From assembly GCA_963969595.1 (NCBI GenBank), contig OZ018408.1, positions 46,563,022-46,627,021 of the forward strand: 64,000 nt of DNA, given 5' to 3'. The translations under genes and the position numbers were made by a program. This DNA is from Neckera pumila. Taxonomy: Eukaryota > Streptophyta > Bryopsida > Hypnales > Neckeraceae. The notes under the pieces were generated by a model, which saw only the letters and a program-made list of their open reading frames with translations, was not told where the DNA came from and ran no database searches. This document shows positions 45,257-59,095 of the stretch, piece by piece (the first letter of the stretch is position 1; every line of letters starts with the position of its first letter).

Positions 45257-46230
45257 TATTAAGTACATTGGGAAGACTTTCAAGAGTAGCAATGGCAAAG
45301 TTTCATTGGGTGTGTTGCTTAGTTTGCTTGATACTTGTCCATGTCCGTTAAGAGTCTTTCATTAGCAGCGGCACAAATCCCTAAAGGACCGAGGTATGTT
45401 TTGGGTAGCGATTGCCAAATTTTAGTGGATTGAGAAAATATCATAATAAAGTATTTTCTTTTTTGAAATTCAAGTACACTTACGGAATTGTATTTGATTA
45501 CCATGGAATGGTAGAAAAAAATGTTGAAAATGTTGAAATTTTGGGAACTTTGCCCACGTCGTAGTTTGCAAGATTGTGGTGATTGAAGTTAGAAGAAAAG
45601 ATTTTATTTGGTTGTGCTTGGTGGGGTCAACAGACTTTGGTTCATCTTGGAGTGATATTTTTATATCACATGTAGGAATTTTTTTACTAACTATTGTATA
45701 CAATATTACCATATTTTTAGGCCACATTCGACACATAGGTGACAAAATAATTTAATTTTGGCATTTGGACAATTTAACAACTTGATCAGATTTTCTTGAC
45801 TTTTGGCACATTGCTCTTCCTAATTTTTCAACACTCCTCATTGCAATAATGTTTTCATTCTATTCACATCTAAATGAGTTTCTTTTTCTAAATTTTCTCC
45901 AGAATAATTTTTGAATATTCAAAACTGGCAGCAAATGAAATTTTCTCAGATTATCAAAAACACTTATAAAAAATTTTATATTTTAGACATGTTCCATTTT
46001 TTCCCTAATTATGTACAAAATTGACCTTCACATAGGGTATGTTAATTACATACTTGCCAAATTTCATAAATAATCAATGGATAACTTCTAGTACAAATAA
46101 GATTCAACTTCAAGTACATTCATTAGAAACCAAAACTTTCAAAATTTAGAATATATCATCATATGTGAAATTGCTTAAAATATATAATAATAATTTTTCA
46201 TATACAAACGTTTACTAGTGTTATGAGATC
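45257..46230. other. AT-rich spacer
   Basis: Contains a TTAA-family-like terminus without TTAA at 45376 (aatccctaaaggaccgagg). No gene recognised. Confidence 0.4.
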
Positions 46231-46700
46231 TTAACCCCTAAGAGCTCAAGCAACCATTTTTTAGTCGTTGCTTGACTTTGGGCAGAATTTTCAAGTGGAA
46301 AAAAAAATTCAATTTTGCATTATTTTTTTATTCTTAAAAGATTGGATTTTATTTCAACACATATATTCAAAACTAAGATTGCTACAATTAAACAAAAAAC
46401 TATAAGAGATATAGTACAAAATGTTTAGGATTTGCTTAGTGTTGAAAAATTTCCTATATGGAGAAAGTGCTAGTGTTTACATTACTAGATCTTATGCGTT
46501 TTTCCACAAATCACTATGAACCACAATTTTTGATCAATAAAAAAAAATCAAATGCTAAAGATAGAAATTGTATTTTTGGTAAATTTTTAAAGATATGTCT
46601 TCAAAATTCTTTATTGATGCAAATTTCAAAAATGTTATAGAGTTTATATTTTATAACAGATTTAGATTTAATTCGAATCCTTTGGGCTTTTAGGAGTTAA
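46231..46700. mobile_element. TTAA-bounded element, copy 4 (470 bp)
   Basis: TTAACCCCTAAGAGCTCAAG at the left and, reversed, TTAACTCCTAAAAGCCCAAA at the right, with 16 of the first 19 matching. No ORF. Confidence 0.7.
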
Positions 46701-47092
46701 ACTTATGTAAAAACTTAAAGTCTTAAACTTAAATAAATAAAAGTTTAATTATTGCTTCAAAAAACAAATAAAGTTATTTTTTTAATTATTCTTGACAAAT
46801 AAAGAGTATAGTTTGAGCTTCTGTAAATTTTCTTATGCTCTTTTTCTAAAATTAATATAAGCTATTTTTGAAAGGAATTACAAAAAGTAGCACTTGTTAT
46901 TTTTTTAATTTTTTTACACAAATAAAGGAAACCCTTTGCTGCAAAATAATGAAAATACAAGTCCCAGCTGAAAGCTACCTAAGGAAGTCAATGAGAAATG
47001 TTAGTGTTAGAAGAAAACTCAATAGAGAGTATGTGGGGCACCCATTTGGTGCAAGGAAGCCACACTATGTTGGTGTGCGGAGATTAAGGTGG

Positions 47093-47455
47093 TTAAAAGA
47101 CAAAGTTGGCTCGAGGTCTAGAGAGTGCCCATGGGGGCTTGCCATCAATCATCTCTGCTATCAAGTCGTGACGACACCCACGCTTGACGAAACAATCCCT
47201 AATACTAGTGGCCTTAACAGGGTGCTTAACCATTGCACTATAGGTCTTGTCCCATTCTACCCTCCCATAGTCTACCAGTCCAAACTATATGCATTGCATT
47301 TGCTTTGTCAGATGCCACTTGACATTGTTAAAGGCTGCATCATTATGCCTGATCCACAAAGTCCACAAGATGATCGTGCATGCTGGTGACAGCCTTAAAC
47401 TTTTGTAAGATACATCAAAGAAAATTCTTTGTTTCCACGTGAGGGGTCTCCATAG
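47093..47455 (-). pseudogene. LINE-type reverse-transcriptase C-terminal fragment
   Basis: The minus-strand frame reads RPLTWKQRIFFDVSYKSLRL, then ACTIILWTLWIRHNDAAFNN, WHLTKQMQCI, a TAG at 47285-47287, FGLVDYGRVEWDKTYSAMVK and SRPRANFVF before a second stop. The WTLWIRHNDxxFN block followed by LIDYGRVEW is typical of the region after the zinc-binding end of plant LINE reverse transcriptases. TAG replaces an expected Trp (TGG to TAG). The catalytic YADD region and the poly-A end are not present nearby, so this is a short decayed fragment. Confidence 0.65.
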
Positions 47456-49395
47456 ACCTTTGGCATCCTTGGACGTTAATACATGTTATTTTGGTTCAAT
47501 ATGGCTTGTAATTGAGACCTATTTCTAAAATATATATCATTTTTAGACATTCTTTCCTTATTGATAAAATGTAAATTGTACTCATGAGGATCTAGGCTTC
47601 ATTTTGTCTACACTTATTTTTAGCACTTTTATAATTCATAGTATATTCATAAAATATCCAATAAATGAAATGCAAAAAAATTAAAAATCTCTATTTAGCT
47701 ACCAACAAATTTACAAAAAATTTAGGCACTTTTATAGAAGGAGCCATGCTCAAATGCTTATTTAGACAAGTCTAATTTATATGAATGAAAGTATAAAATA
47801 CCTTTATTATTGGTTACCTTTAGGGCAAATTTAAGGTTAATACTGTGAATATTACAAATGTTTTAAACTACTTTTGACAATAATCAATTCCCAATTCTCA
47901 ACCATTGATATCATCACAGATACCTTGTACTCTCAATAAGTATTCATTTTAGGACTATGAACTATTAAAATGTACCTTGCAATCCCATGATAGAAAAAGA
48001 TTTGATGCTTATACTAAAGATATATAAGATGACTTTGAAATCATTAACAAGTAGAATAGTGTAGAAGAAAAAATTTTAAAATTAGCCATTGATAAGAGTT
48101 TTTAAAAGAACGGATTTCACCCAAAAAAATTAAAAAATAGTGTTTTTGAATGTATTCCAATCCATACACAAGGGAGCCTTCTTAGTGCTATATATTGTAG
48201 AAAATATTGAATGGCACCCTTTGTATATTAAGTGTAATCCTTTTAATCCTTCAAGGACTAACAGGGCATGATGTATCTTCTTCAAATTTTTCATGGCATA
48301 TTCTTGGTAGAGTGAAACAAATCTCTATATTTTGTGAAATAGGATCTTATAAAGTAATAAGTTGACGTACTTGCATTAGAGAAAAAGCCAACCCTCTAAA
48401 GGGTTGCTCCACGGACCCCTTTAGTACCCTAAAATTTTGTTTATCAAGTCTGAAAATTTATTTTTTTTCCTATTTCCACACAGCTAAAACTGCAATGACA
48501 GTGGCATAGGAACCCAAATTTATGAGTAAAAAATTAATAATAATAATAATAATCTTTAAAAAATAAAATAAAATATGGCGAAGCTTGACTGCTGCGGCAA
48601 TATATACGCTTTGACTGCTCATCAGGGGTACTTTTCCAAGTTGATAGGCCAAGCTTGAAATAGCTTGGCATGTCAATCTGGAGAGGCGCTGCGGAGGGCT
48701 GAATTTTTTTTTTTAATGCATGTTTCATTTTTTTATTTTCAAAATTTCAATGTGAGACGTATATAAAAATTTATTTAGGAAATATAATATTGTAGAAAAA
48801 GAGAGCAAATATATATTTTTTACAATGAAAGGAATAGTGAGGATGGAAAAAATATTTTTCTAGACATTTCTAGTCTTTAGTCTGCACAAATAAACTAAAT
48901 CTAGAAGGAATTCTTTTAAAGTTGTATTTTTAGCAATGTAAAAAATATAAGGTTCAGTCTAGTGTTATCAAGAATATAAAATAATTAGAATGGGTCCAAA
49001 TTTTTTGAAGATGTTCCAAAAAAATGCTAATAATATCAATTGTCAAATTCTAAAAATTGATGCATATATATATATTTTTTTATAGGATCCAATTTAGTCA
49101 GTTTTGGCTTTTTGTTCCTTCTATTTGAAAATGTGTATAAATTTGAGAAAGATTTTTATTTCTCATTTTCTCTAATTTAAAAGTATTACATTTGTCTTAA
49201 ATTACAATACAATTTCTGGGGGACGGGAGGTAAAAAAGCATGAGTCATTTGCTTATAATTTTTCCTCCCTCAAATTAGCGTTTTTGGCTTATAAGCCGAT
49301 CATCCAAAATTGTTATAATCTAAAAATCCATGGATCGATATTTTCCACAATTAATTCCATACATACTAGACAAATTAGTCTTTATTTTTGTACGG
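47456..49395. other. AT-rich spacer
   Basis: 48550-48700 is GC-richer (cttgactgctgcggcaatat) but no protein or repeat family was recognised. 48532-48552 is an ATA/AAT microsatellite. Confidence 0.4.
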
Positions 49396-50413
49396 TTAAC
49401 CTCTAAAGGACCGACATGCAGTTCTTGGTTGTATAGAAATTTCGGGCAGGTATGTGTGATTACAAATTTTCATATTTTAGGCTGAAATTTAATAGAAATT
49501 GGGTGCAAAGAATATCTTTTATATGCACTCAATTTCATGACATTTGGAAATATGAGTCAAAAGTTATGGCCTAATATGTTGTTTTTGTAACTAGGTAGTC
49601 TGGGTAGATAAAAAAAACTCACTTTTTCAAAAACAAAAATTTGAAATTGATTTTCTAGAGTTATATATACACAAAAAGTTTTGAACCATCCCATTTTGAT
49701 TAATGAAGCAAAACTTATGAGAATTTTTTGTTTGCGGGCAGTTATGGATTTTCTACTCTAAAATAAACTTTGAAGTCTTTAATCTTACTCAATTTTCAAT
49801 GTTTTTTGAAAAAAATAAAATCCTAGGATGTAAATTATTTATTATAGCATTGCAACAATTGGAAATAGTATTTTCAATTATTCTTGACAATTTAGTATTT
49901 TGAATCATTCTCTACTACTATCTACTTACTATTTTTTTCCTGTATGTTGGACAATTTCAAATGACGTGAAAATTTTTAAGTATGTAGCAACTTATCTAGT
50001 AAAAAGAATCCAAAGAAGCACCATCATTTTGGACATTTTTTCATCGAAATGTGAGCTTGTGAAGTGCAGTTGCCCTGTTTTTTTGCAGGGCCTAAAAAAT
50101 GGTTTTGGTGAATTTGAATGCTTATATTTTGCAATCCACTCAGTGGAAATTTCTGAAATTTTTACCATATGTTCTCAAGTCAGCATACTACAATATCCTA
50201 GGGTTACATGTGTCAAAATTTTTTTTTTTTTAAATTGGGTACTTGTACTAAAAATGGCAATTTTGGAGCATTTTTTTTGGTGAAAACATAGTCATGGAAC
50301 TTTTGGGGTTTAAATTAAAATTTTCAAGCACACCCATGTGTAAAAAATATCAAAGTGGGACAATTCATTTAAAACCTCCATCATCAAGAAGTTATTAGGC
50401 CTTGAGGGGTTAA
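49396..50413. mobile_element. TTAA-bounded element, copy 5 (1,018 bp)
   Basis: Left TTAACCTCTAAAGGACCGAC; right reversed TTAACCCCTCAAGGCCTAAT. The left 120 bp match the reversed copy ending at 12560, and 49640-49800 is an inverted relative of 12165-12350. Open frames inside (e.g. 49900-50283) resemble no transposase. Confidence 0.7.
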
Positions 50414-53044
50414 AGGAGTGGGTTCACAAAGGATCACTTTTGGATCATTAATTTTGGATATTGGATAGTATTCAAACCTATGAAAATTTCTAGTTTGACA
50501 ATTGAGAAAAATTGCTTTGTTAAGGCAATTTTTTTTATCTAAAAGAATAAGAATTGAAATATTAAAGACAACATGGATCTTCATTAAGAAAATTTCAAAT
50601 CTATCCACTCAATATGTCAATAGCTATAATGCAGAACATGTTGGTAGTGCAATGTGTGAGCCAAATGTAGTAGAAGCGTTTAGTCCTTATTTTTAGTCTT
50701 TATTTTTAGAAGCGTTTCATGCGTTCACCCTAAATATTACCGTTGAACAATCTTAAAGAACTCCTACATTCATACAAGCTTTAGAGCTAGGGTTTAGATT
50801 ATTTGTTTTGTTTTATGATTTTATTGTGTTTTTTTTTCTTACCAACGAAGAAATCTTTATAATAGCAGTCTAATTGTGTTTTTCAATGTTCACCCTCAAT
50901 TATCCAACAGACCCAGTTTGGGTCATTCTCATTCATTTGTGTAACATTCAATTCAACAAAAACTACAAATTTCATCCTTCTCATGCCTTCAAATTGTTTA
51001 TTGTCTTAATTTTTAAATGTTGTTATGGTCTATATTTTTATGTCTCCTCCCAATCTATTTTTGTACTTTGAAAAGCATTAGTACATTTTGCCTTAATAAT
51101 TATCTTTGTAGTTTTAAAAGTAATTTTGGAAAAATGACTGCATCAAGTATGTGATAAAATCTTAAAAAAAGATTGCACTTGGGTATGCAGGATGCTAAAC
51201 CCATCCCACAAAGTGAGCCATGATGGACAAATTTTGTACTTTGTAGGGTAATTGTAAAAGAAAAGCTCCCTATTTTGAGTCGCATGAATTCTATGTTCTT
51301 CACCCTTCCTAGATAATTTGGGACTTTTGATTGCAAATATGAATTCAAAATTCGCAAACGTCATAACAAAAAGAAATTGTAAAAAATTCAATTTTGTAGT
51401 AATATTCAATTTATGATCAAGTTTTAGAAAATATATTTAGTTTTTATAATGATATTTATGCCCAATGTCTTTTGTGGGTTACCTTGAGGACCTCACCCTT
51501 GTGATAAGTTACAGCATGCTTCATGTGCCGGCATCTTGCCCTGCTGTGGAATCACTGGAATGCAAAAAAAACATTGTCAGACTTGTCCACGGAACATGTC
51601 TTTAGCACGGACCATGTCCCTCTCTCATGTTGGCTTTGTAGGGTAGGACTTGTGAGTGGATTGCCTCAGAACAACTTCCTAGTTGAAACTTTAATTTTTG
51701 AGTAAGGTATGCCATCCTGTTCCGGCCACAATTTCTGCGGGATTGCATTCTGATATTCCAAAAAAATCACATGTCACAAAGTAATGTTCCCTCCGTCCCA
51801 AAAGAAATCCGGGGTTTCTTAAAATGGCTAGATTAACGCGTGAGCTGCTCCTATTTTGAGGGAATTGCGTACTTATTTTTGCTTCTAGTCAACTTCACTA
51901 GGCGTGAAACAATGGAAGTCAACAATAAAGTGGCGCATGTGGAAAAAAGGCAATGAAATTGACAAATTTTCCCCCTTTTGGAACTGCTCCAAATGAATGC
52001 TATTAATTTGGATCATTCTCTTAACAATGTTGGTACGTGGAAGTTTAATGATGTCCTTTGTATTCAATTCCAATGATGTCTTGTTATTCAACTTCAAGAA
52101 ATTCTCGACAAGAGATTTGTTAGTAATAAACTTTGTACAGTTGTGGGTTGAATTCATCATCTTTGGTTGTTTAGAGATTGTAATTCAATTCCTTTTGTAG
52201 GCATTAGGGGAGATTTGAGGGCAAGGGAGGGCCATTTCGGACATGTTCCCCTATTCTAACCCAGCATTAATGCAATCAGATTTATTTTTTCCAAAAGAAA
52301 ACAAAACAAAAATCAATTTTGTTTTTTGCAAAAGTGAAAAGAATTTATTTATTTATTTATTTCAAAAAATCTGAAGTGGCACTCTCAACCACGTCAGACT
52401 ATGCATGTGGTAGAGTTCTAAAGATGGGAACAAGCTGGGAACTTGCAGTCTTCTTTTGGCCTCAAATCCCTTCTAATGGGACCAAATTGCTATATGTGTG
52501 ATTTCTTTATCTGTGGTTTCTTTTGATTCAAAGTATTCAAATTAGCTATAGTTGTTTGTTGATCAAGTTATGGAGAGCAATTTCGAATTGAATTTGGAAC
52601 ATGTATTTTTGGAAACCCGGCATTTATTTCAAGAAGGACTGAATAGGAAGCAAGGAGAACTCTATTCTTGGTTTAGGAAGAAGCCACATAAATGTGATAA
52701 GATTGTGTACAATCATGCCTTCTTGCCACTCTAAAAAATTAATGCAAGTTGGACAAGCATTCCATTGCAATCTAGAATAAGAAGTGAATGAGGGATTAGA
52801 TGAAGGGTGACATTTTTTGTCATTTAGGATAACTCTCATACAAACAAAAGCGAGAGTCAATAGGAGTTATTCAAAAAATTAAATTAAATTTGTTTGGCTA
52901 CTTTGAAAAGTCTTAAATTAACAAATATTGTGTTATTTGCAATAGAATGTAGAAGTTGGCTTAGATGGAAGTTTGCAATATGTATCAATGCAACTAATTG
53001 AATAAAGACCTTCTTTTTTCCTCGTAACATTGTCTCTTCTTGTA
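50414..53044. other. AT-rich spacer with one Stowaway-like half end
   Basis: ttccctccgtcccaaaagaa at 51787-51806 is close to a Stowaway MITE terminus, but no inverted partner was found within 500 bp. 51500-51720 is GC-richer and of unknown origin. No gene recognised. Confidence 0.4.
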
Positions 53045-53597
53045 CAATAAGGTCTACTTCATTTACAAACTATCGATTTGAGCCATTCCAATTTTTATTG
53101 CAATGTATTGAAAAACATTGGAATTTTTGTCTTGTATAATTAATACATAATTTTTACGCAATCCCAATCAAGCATACCAAATTTCAATTTCAAAAGAAAA
53201 AAATTCCATTTTTGGTGATTTTTTAAGTCAATTTTCATGGTTTTACACAGTAGTTTATTGAAAACAATTGGTGATGAGTTTTTTTAATTTGATTTCATAG
53301 AAATGTAGGGAACATCTATACGCACATCTTTCATATTAAAAAACACTCCATTAAGTAACCAAAAATATAACCTAGCAAGAGTTCCATGAAAGGCGTCATA
53401 TGACTAAAATTTGTGGAATAGATATCTTTATATTTTAACTAGATTTTAAAATGTGACCTTCACACTATAACTACATTTGTACTTTTTAGCATGATGGTAC
53501 AATTATTGTTTCAAAACCATACCAATTATAATATACATTGTACAAAAAAAATTGAATGCCTCAAATCGGTAGTATGTAAATTAAGTGGACCTTATTG
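53045..53597. mobile_element. Foldback element (553 bp) in a TA target, copy 2
   Basis: Left CAATAAGGTCTACTTCATTT and right reversed CAATAAGGTCCACTTAATTT begin arms of ~45 bp, flanked by TA on both sides (53043-53044, 53598-53599). Internal blocks ccaatcaagcataccaaatt and acaattggtgatgag match copy 1 (4387-5263), so both belong to one family. Confidence 0.85.
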
Positions 53598-56500
53598 TAC
53601 TTGTTTATGTTGTATTTGAACATTGTATGTACACAATACAGATAATAAATTGGAAAGTAGTCATTGACAATGCAATTGTTGTCTCATACAAAGCGTGGCA
53701 TATGAATATTCGTGGTTCAAGAAAATGGATTTGGAATCTCAAATAGTGTTAACCCTAATTATATGAACAAAAATTTGTAATAAAAATCCTATGTGCATTG
53801 CATTTACCTTAATGCAAAAGAAATCCGTCAAAATGCAGGCTAGGAGCATGCTAAATAAGTCTTTGCAATGAAATAGCATTGATAATGTAGATAATCCTCT
53901 ACGGGCTATGGCTCCTTGGCATGAGACTTGGCTTTGTATAAGAATTTTGCATTTTGCTCAGATAAATAAAAACAAGCATTCATAAACAGCGTGAGTGATT
54001 TCCTTCACTATATAAATTAATACATTTCATATGAGAATTTGAATAGGTGAGACCTCTTCAAAATAATTTGAATGAAATTTCAATTGACTTAGTTTAATCA
54101 ATGTGAACCTATGGATGAGATTTAGATTACATATCAAAATTTTATGAAATTCTATATTAGTGTGCTTCACAAATTCATATTAGTTTGAAATTAGAATGAT
54201 TTAGTGTTGTTACTATAGGATGTAGTAATTGAATTAATTTTGTAATTGTTTCAATTTGATTGAATTATTTTTTGGTTATATGTCTAACAAATTGATTTTT
54301 TCACTTTTCTATATTTTCTTTCCTTTTGATTCTCTATATTCTCATTTTGAGTGTGATATGCATCCAATAAAATAAACTTATATCAAACAAAGAACATCAA
54401 CTTACATCTTTTACTACTATTCAACCTTTTGATTACATCTTTTGAATGGTAATGACTAGTTCAAAATATTCCAGAATCCAACCATTCATCTTAGTAGTTG
54501 GTCACTTAAAATTTCCATCAAATTGCTCTTGTAAGCATCCAAGAATGCTAAAATTCTTACCAAACCTTCCCCTTGACATCCTAATATCCTCATCACATTT
54601 TGATACTAAACAAACCCTGCATTCTTGATACTTGCTTTTAATGTATTATGTTCCTAAAGGAGAAGTTAGCCACTTCATTTATTATTTATCTTTGTAATAT
54701 TCATATCATATGGGAATGCTTTGTTGCAACTGTATGTATTATATTTTGTTTTTTCATCTTTATACATTTTGTCGTAGAAAGATATCTTTGGCATTTTCTT
54801 CCAAATATTTATGATGATTGATAAGTTTCAGATGCAAATTTTTTTTAGTATTTTTTTCAAATGTCTTAGACATTGATATCTAGTTTTAGTAAAATCTTCC
54901 CCCTTTTTTTTTGAATATATTTTAGGAATTACACATGCTATAGCTTATCCAATTATAATACACAAGCAATTTCTCCCTTTTCTTTTCTCTTTCACTATAG
55001 AAGTGGAAGCATTGTCTTTACAAACATATTTGTAATTCTAAAATGATCATAAGGATGCGTGAAAAAATTAAACCATTTGAAGCCCTAGATTACAAGATTA
55101 TAACATTTGAAAAGGAATTTTGTGACTTGCCAAATAGGTTCAAAATAGTTTGACTCAACTTTGTAGAAAAGAAAGTACTATCCAACTTTGGAACATTGGA
55201 CCATTAGGTGGGTAGTTAAGTTGATTACTTGCTTGCCAATTTTCAAAGATAAGGGAAGTGACTAACATACCCCAAAACATCTTGTTCTAAGAGGATGTAT
55301 GAAAAACAACAACTACATAGGCAAATTTCAACTTTTTCTGGGGAACTCAATTTTTGGAAGAATAAAAAATCCAATGGTCAACACAAAGTTTTGTTTCTCT
55401 TAATAAGTACAAAAATAAAATAAAATAAAAAATAAACCTCATACATCTACACTAGTATTTATACCAATGGTTCTAAAATTGTTCTCAAACTACCATTTTT
55501 AGCGCACTGAATGAAAATCAGATTTAATTTATTTCATTTTCATTTTCAACCACACCTTGTTTTTGTATACTATAGCACAAGGTTACTTTCGGTAAAAAAT
55601 AATGAAAAGTCTTTAAGCCATATGGTTTGGAAAATTAGTAAGTCACTTTGCCAACTCCAAGGAAAATTAGAGATAATAAAAGTCAAATGTTGGGAAGGAT
55701 ACATGTACAACTTGATCCCATGACATGTGCATTAAATGATGCGGAAGTCAAATTCAATACTCTAGCAGTTTACAACAAAGCAAGGACATTATGAAAAGTA
55801 ATGAATTCATTGAATGAGTCATTGAAAGCTATAACTATCACTTTCTTATGGAATGAAAAAAATTGTTCAATTTCCATTAGGAGAAATTTTAGACCTTGAG
55901 AAGACTGCAAGTTTTGACCCCCCGATGCAATTAAAGAGGAAATATAATTATTTTTTATTATTTTTAATTTTTAGTTTAGCATTTGATGTGGTACTACTTG
56001 CGCCATGTCAGCGCCACGTCAGGTTCTACTATTTTATTTTTTATTTTTTATTTTTAATAAAAAAAATTCAAAAAAATTATTTAATTAAATTTTTTTCTTA
56101 TACTTTCACCGCAGGGTGCCAAAAAATGAAAGAACAGCCCTCTGCAGGGTTTTAATTTTTCCTAATGTGTAATTATTTGAAGAGTTGCCATAACTTAAGA
56201 AAAATTACTTAATACTTGTCAAAGAATCTATTAACAAAAAATGAACTACCAAACTAGCCCTTCCAATTTTAAATAATTATTTGGCAAAAATGTGTCAAGA
56301 TGCCCTCATGCTATGGTACTACTCTGAGAATGTAGATGGTACTTCTTTCTCTACAAATCAATCTAAAAATAATTTTTTATTTTTGAGGGAATTAAAAATT
56401 TTATTGATAAAAATTGGTTTAATATATAGTAGTAGATCCAAAAGTATGAATTTTGTAGATCATGTTTTACAACTTTTGTTTCAAAGTCTTCATTAATTTA

Positions 56501-57886
56501 TTATTTTAAGTTGCATTTTATAGTACATCTTCACATTTTTGGGAATTTGGATTATCCCTGGTTTTAAAGGCATTAAGGTACAAACATCAATGATTAAAGG
56601 TGCCTAAGTATCAACACCAAAAACTTGAGCATAAATGGCAATGAAAGGTACAATAAATTGTTAGTGGAGGAAGCCATTGAGAGAAATCATTGTCTATGTA
56701 TCATATTGAAATTTACCATTTGGTTGCTTCTAATAATATTCTTCTAATATGTATTAAGGTAAACGTGCCAATGACCGCACATGCAAAATTCAAAATCCTT
56801 TTCTGTAAAGTTGTAGGAACTTAGAAGCTCTAAGATTTTGCACAACTATCAAATCTCATCTAAAGATTCATTTCCAAAAAAAAATGTCCCAAAAGGTGTT
56901 TTTTTGCAAATTTGGTTGCATTTAAAAAGTAACAAGTTGAAAAATTCTTTAAAAATGGCTTGCAGCCCTTCACCGCACAATGTGTGATGCTTGTGTGGTG
57001 GGTGATGAAATTGCATTCCACTGGCGTTCCCAAAAACTCATGCGTTCCCATCCAAGGTGATTGGATGAAGGTAATTTTCATTTACAAATGAAGGAGCTGG
57101 CTTTTTGACTATTGCGGATGAAGTAGAAAGTAGGTTTTTTAAGGTGGCGGCGCAAATAGGTTTTGTTTCCATTGCCTTTCCAAGGTGGCTATTTGCATTC
57201 TTGTACAAACCTTAGTATATTATACTATTCTTGCTAGAATAAAAATTCATTGAAAAACATGCTCAAATTGACATTCCAAATCAAAAAGTTATCATTCTTG
57301 ATGACTATCGGTGAAGGTGAACCTAAAAACTCTAAAAGACCACAATATGTTTGGGACCAAAATTCTCAATACCTATCATTTTCTTGTACATTGAGAAAAG
57401 AAGAAAAAAAAATGATTTTTGAAATCCTATTGTATTATATTGTAGCAAAATATAATCATGGAAGTGTGTAGAAAAAAATTCATAAATTTGGACTCAAGAA
57501 GTTGCAAATCTGCAGCATTTGAAGTTCAAAGATTGTTTTTGGGCCTACTTGATAGATTCAATAGACTTTGACTCCTCATGAAGTGAGATTTTTGCAATAA
57601 GAATAGTTTGTTTTTTACAAATGCATCTTATTTCAAATTATTTAGTTACATACATGTCAAATTTGAAACTAAAAAGAAAGATTAATACAAATTACCTAGA
57701 CTACCCATGAAACATTTGGACATCATCACTTGTGATCAGATACCTAATCAACAAATTTGTCCATTAATTTGAAGGGGATCCACACACACTCGTAGTACCA
57801 AAATTTCAAAAAGATTTATTCAAAATTGACTATTTTTCTTATAGGAACTAAATTTACCTAATTTTTTACAAATACTTGGCATTTAG
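53598..57886. other. Long AT-rich non-coding stretch
   Basis: No gene, inverted-repeat pair or tandem array that I can support. Open frames here are short and of AT-driven composition. Confidence 0.4.
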
Positions 57887-58032
57887 GAGGTAAGGTAAAC
57901 ACATCCATTCCAGTCCCTTTACCCCATTCCGCCATCATGTATCAATGATGCATTTTTTGGTCTAGAATGTACTCCATTGGTACATGATGACGAAATGGGG
58001 TACATGGACGGGTAAAATGCATCTACCTTAAG
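57887..58032. repeat. Imperfect inverted repeat with ~60-bp arms
   Basis: Left ccatcatgtatcaatg and right cattggtacatgatg pair around a ~26-bp loop. Pairing continues outward through accccatt..cc / aaatggggt and aaggta / tacctt. Probably a small foldback element. Confidence 0.75.
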
Positions 58033-58109
58033 CGCATTGGTAATGGAAACCTACATTCAATTGGAAACTCTATGGAAATTCTATCTTACTACTTTAATTT
58101 GTGATATAA

Positions 58110-59095
58110 CTAAGGTAGAGCCACCCATAACTGACCAAATAAGGAATTCCAACCTGATCTAGAGTAGTGAAGGCAAAACAAATATTTTTCAGAGGTACAT
58201 TGATAGAAATGGCAGGGATTGCATAAAACATTGGTAATTTGATCGCTTGAACTGAAATTATTATGAATTTTGGGAGGCAAAAAGTGCTCCAGACCAGTGG
58301 CCAATGTCTAAACTCTTCGAATTCCAATCACTGAAGAACTTTTTTCCTAATCATTAATTCGTACTTTCTTTCTCACAACTTCGGACATGTGTCATGTATT
58401 TATTAGTTCCAACCTTGAAAAGGAAAAAAAAATGCATTTTAAGCTTGGTCAAAAATATGTTCACCTACAGGACGGGAATGGGTTAGTGGTCAAGAATGGG
58501 TGTCTCTAAGGTAGTGTGCTGTAAAAGCGACTCTCTCCTTCAAACCGACCCTATAATTAGTTGTAGAATGGATTGCAGGTAATCCTTGAATGGTCCACTT
58601 TAGCTATTGAATGCATCAAGGAATTTTTTTTTTTCTATTGCAAGAGCCAATCATTGACCTTGATTCCCACAAATCACTTTAGAAGTTGTTGTATGGATTT
58701 TGGGAGACCTAGGGGTCACAAATATGTACCTACAACAGAAATCTTTGAAAATTCATAACTAATTCAAAAATGCTTCAAAAAATATGAAACCACTTGTGTT
58801 ACATTTGGCATCTATTTTACTTTCTCTGAAAATTGAGCTAAAAATATTTCTGATCATGCAAACCTAAGAAAAGGCAAATTAGCCCTTGAAGGGTCGCTTT
58901 TAGAGCCTACTACCTTACCTTAGGTTTCAGCACGAGTGTCCGTTTGTCTTTGCTGCCAGTCCTGTATGCCCCTTTGGAGTATAAATAATAATGGAAATGG
59001 ATTTTGACTCATTCAAGTTTGTACATCAAAACAAAATTACCTGCGAAAAATGGCCCAGTCCACAACATCCTTCCTGATGATGTGCTTCTCATTGT
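58110..59095 (-). CDS. Exon-like segments of an unidentified gene
   Basis: 59041..59095 has an acceptor (cacttgcAG) and donor (CGCAG|GTAATT) and reads NEKHIIRKDVVDWAIFR. The next, ~58923..58956 (acceptor ctggcAG, donor CTAAG|GTAAGG), continues in phase as SKDKRTLVLKPK. Further down, a frame ending at donor ATCAG|GTTGGA (~58157) reads KLPMFYAIPAISINVPLKN. Two consecutive introns in phase argue for a real gene, active or recently lost. I do not recognise the family. The first exons and the end were not found, so extent and function are open. Confidence 0.4.
58478..58553 (+). repeat. Possible second tRNA-like/SINE fragment
   Basis: gggttagtggtcaag resembles an A box and ccttcaaaccgaccc, ~50 bp later, resembles a B box. 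No stem pairing is convincing. Confidence 0.25.

Noticed and set aside
46868..47389. 173-codon plus-strand open frame
   Set aside because: It is antisense to the LINE reverse-transcriptase fragment and its first third runs through AT-rich DNA.
49900..50283. 127-codon open frame inside a TTAA-family element
   Set aside because: AT-driven Phe/Ile/Lys composition, no transposase motif, and not kept in the related copies.
51787..51806. Possible complete Stowaway MITE
   Set aside because: Only one terminus is visible; no inverted partner with a TA flank was found nearby.
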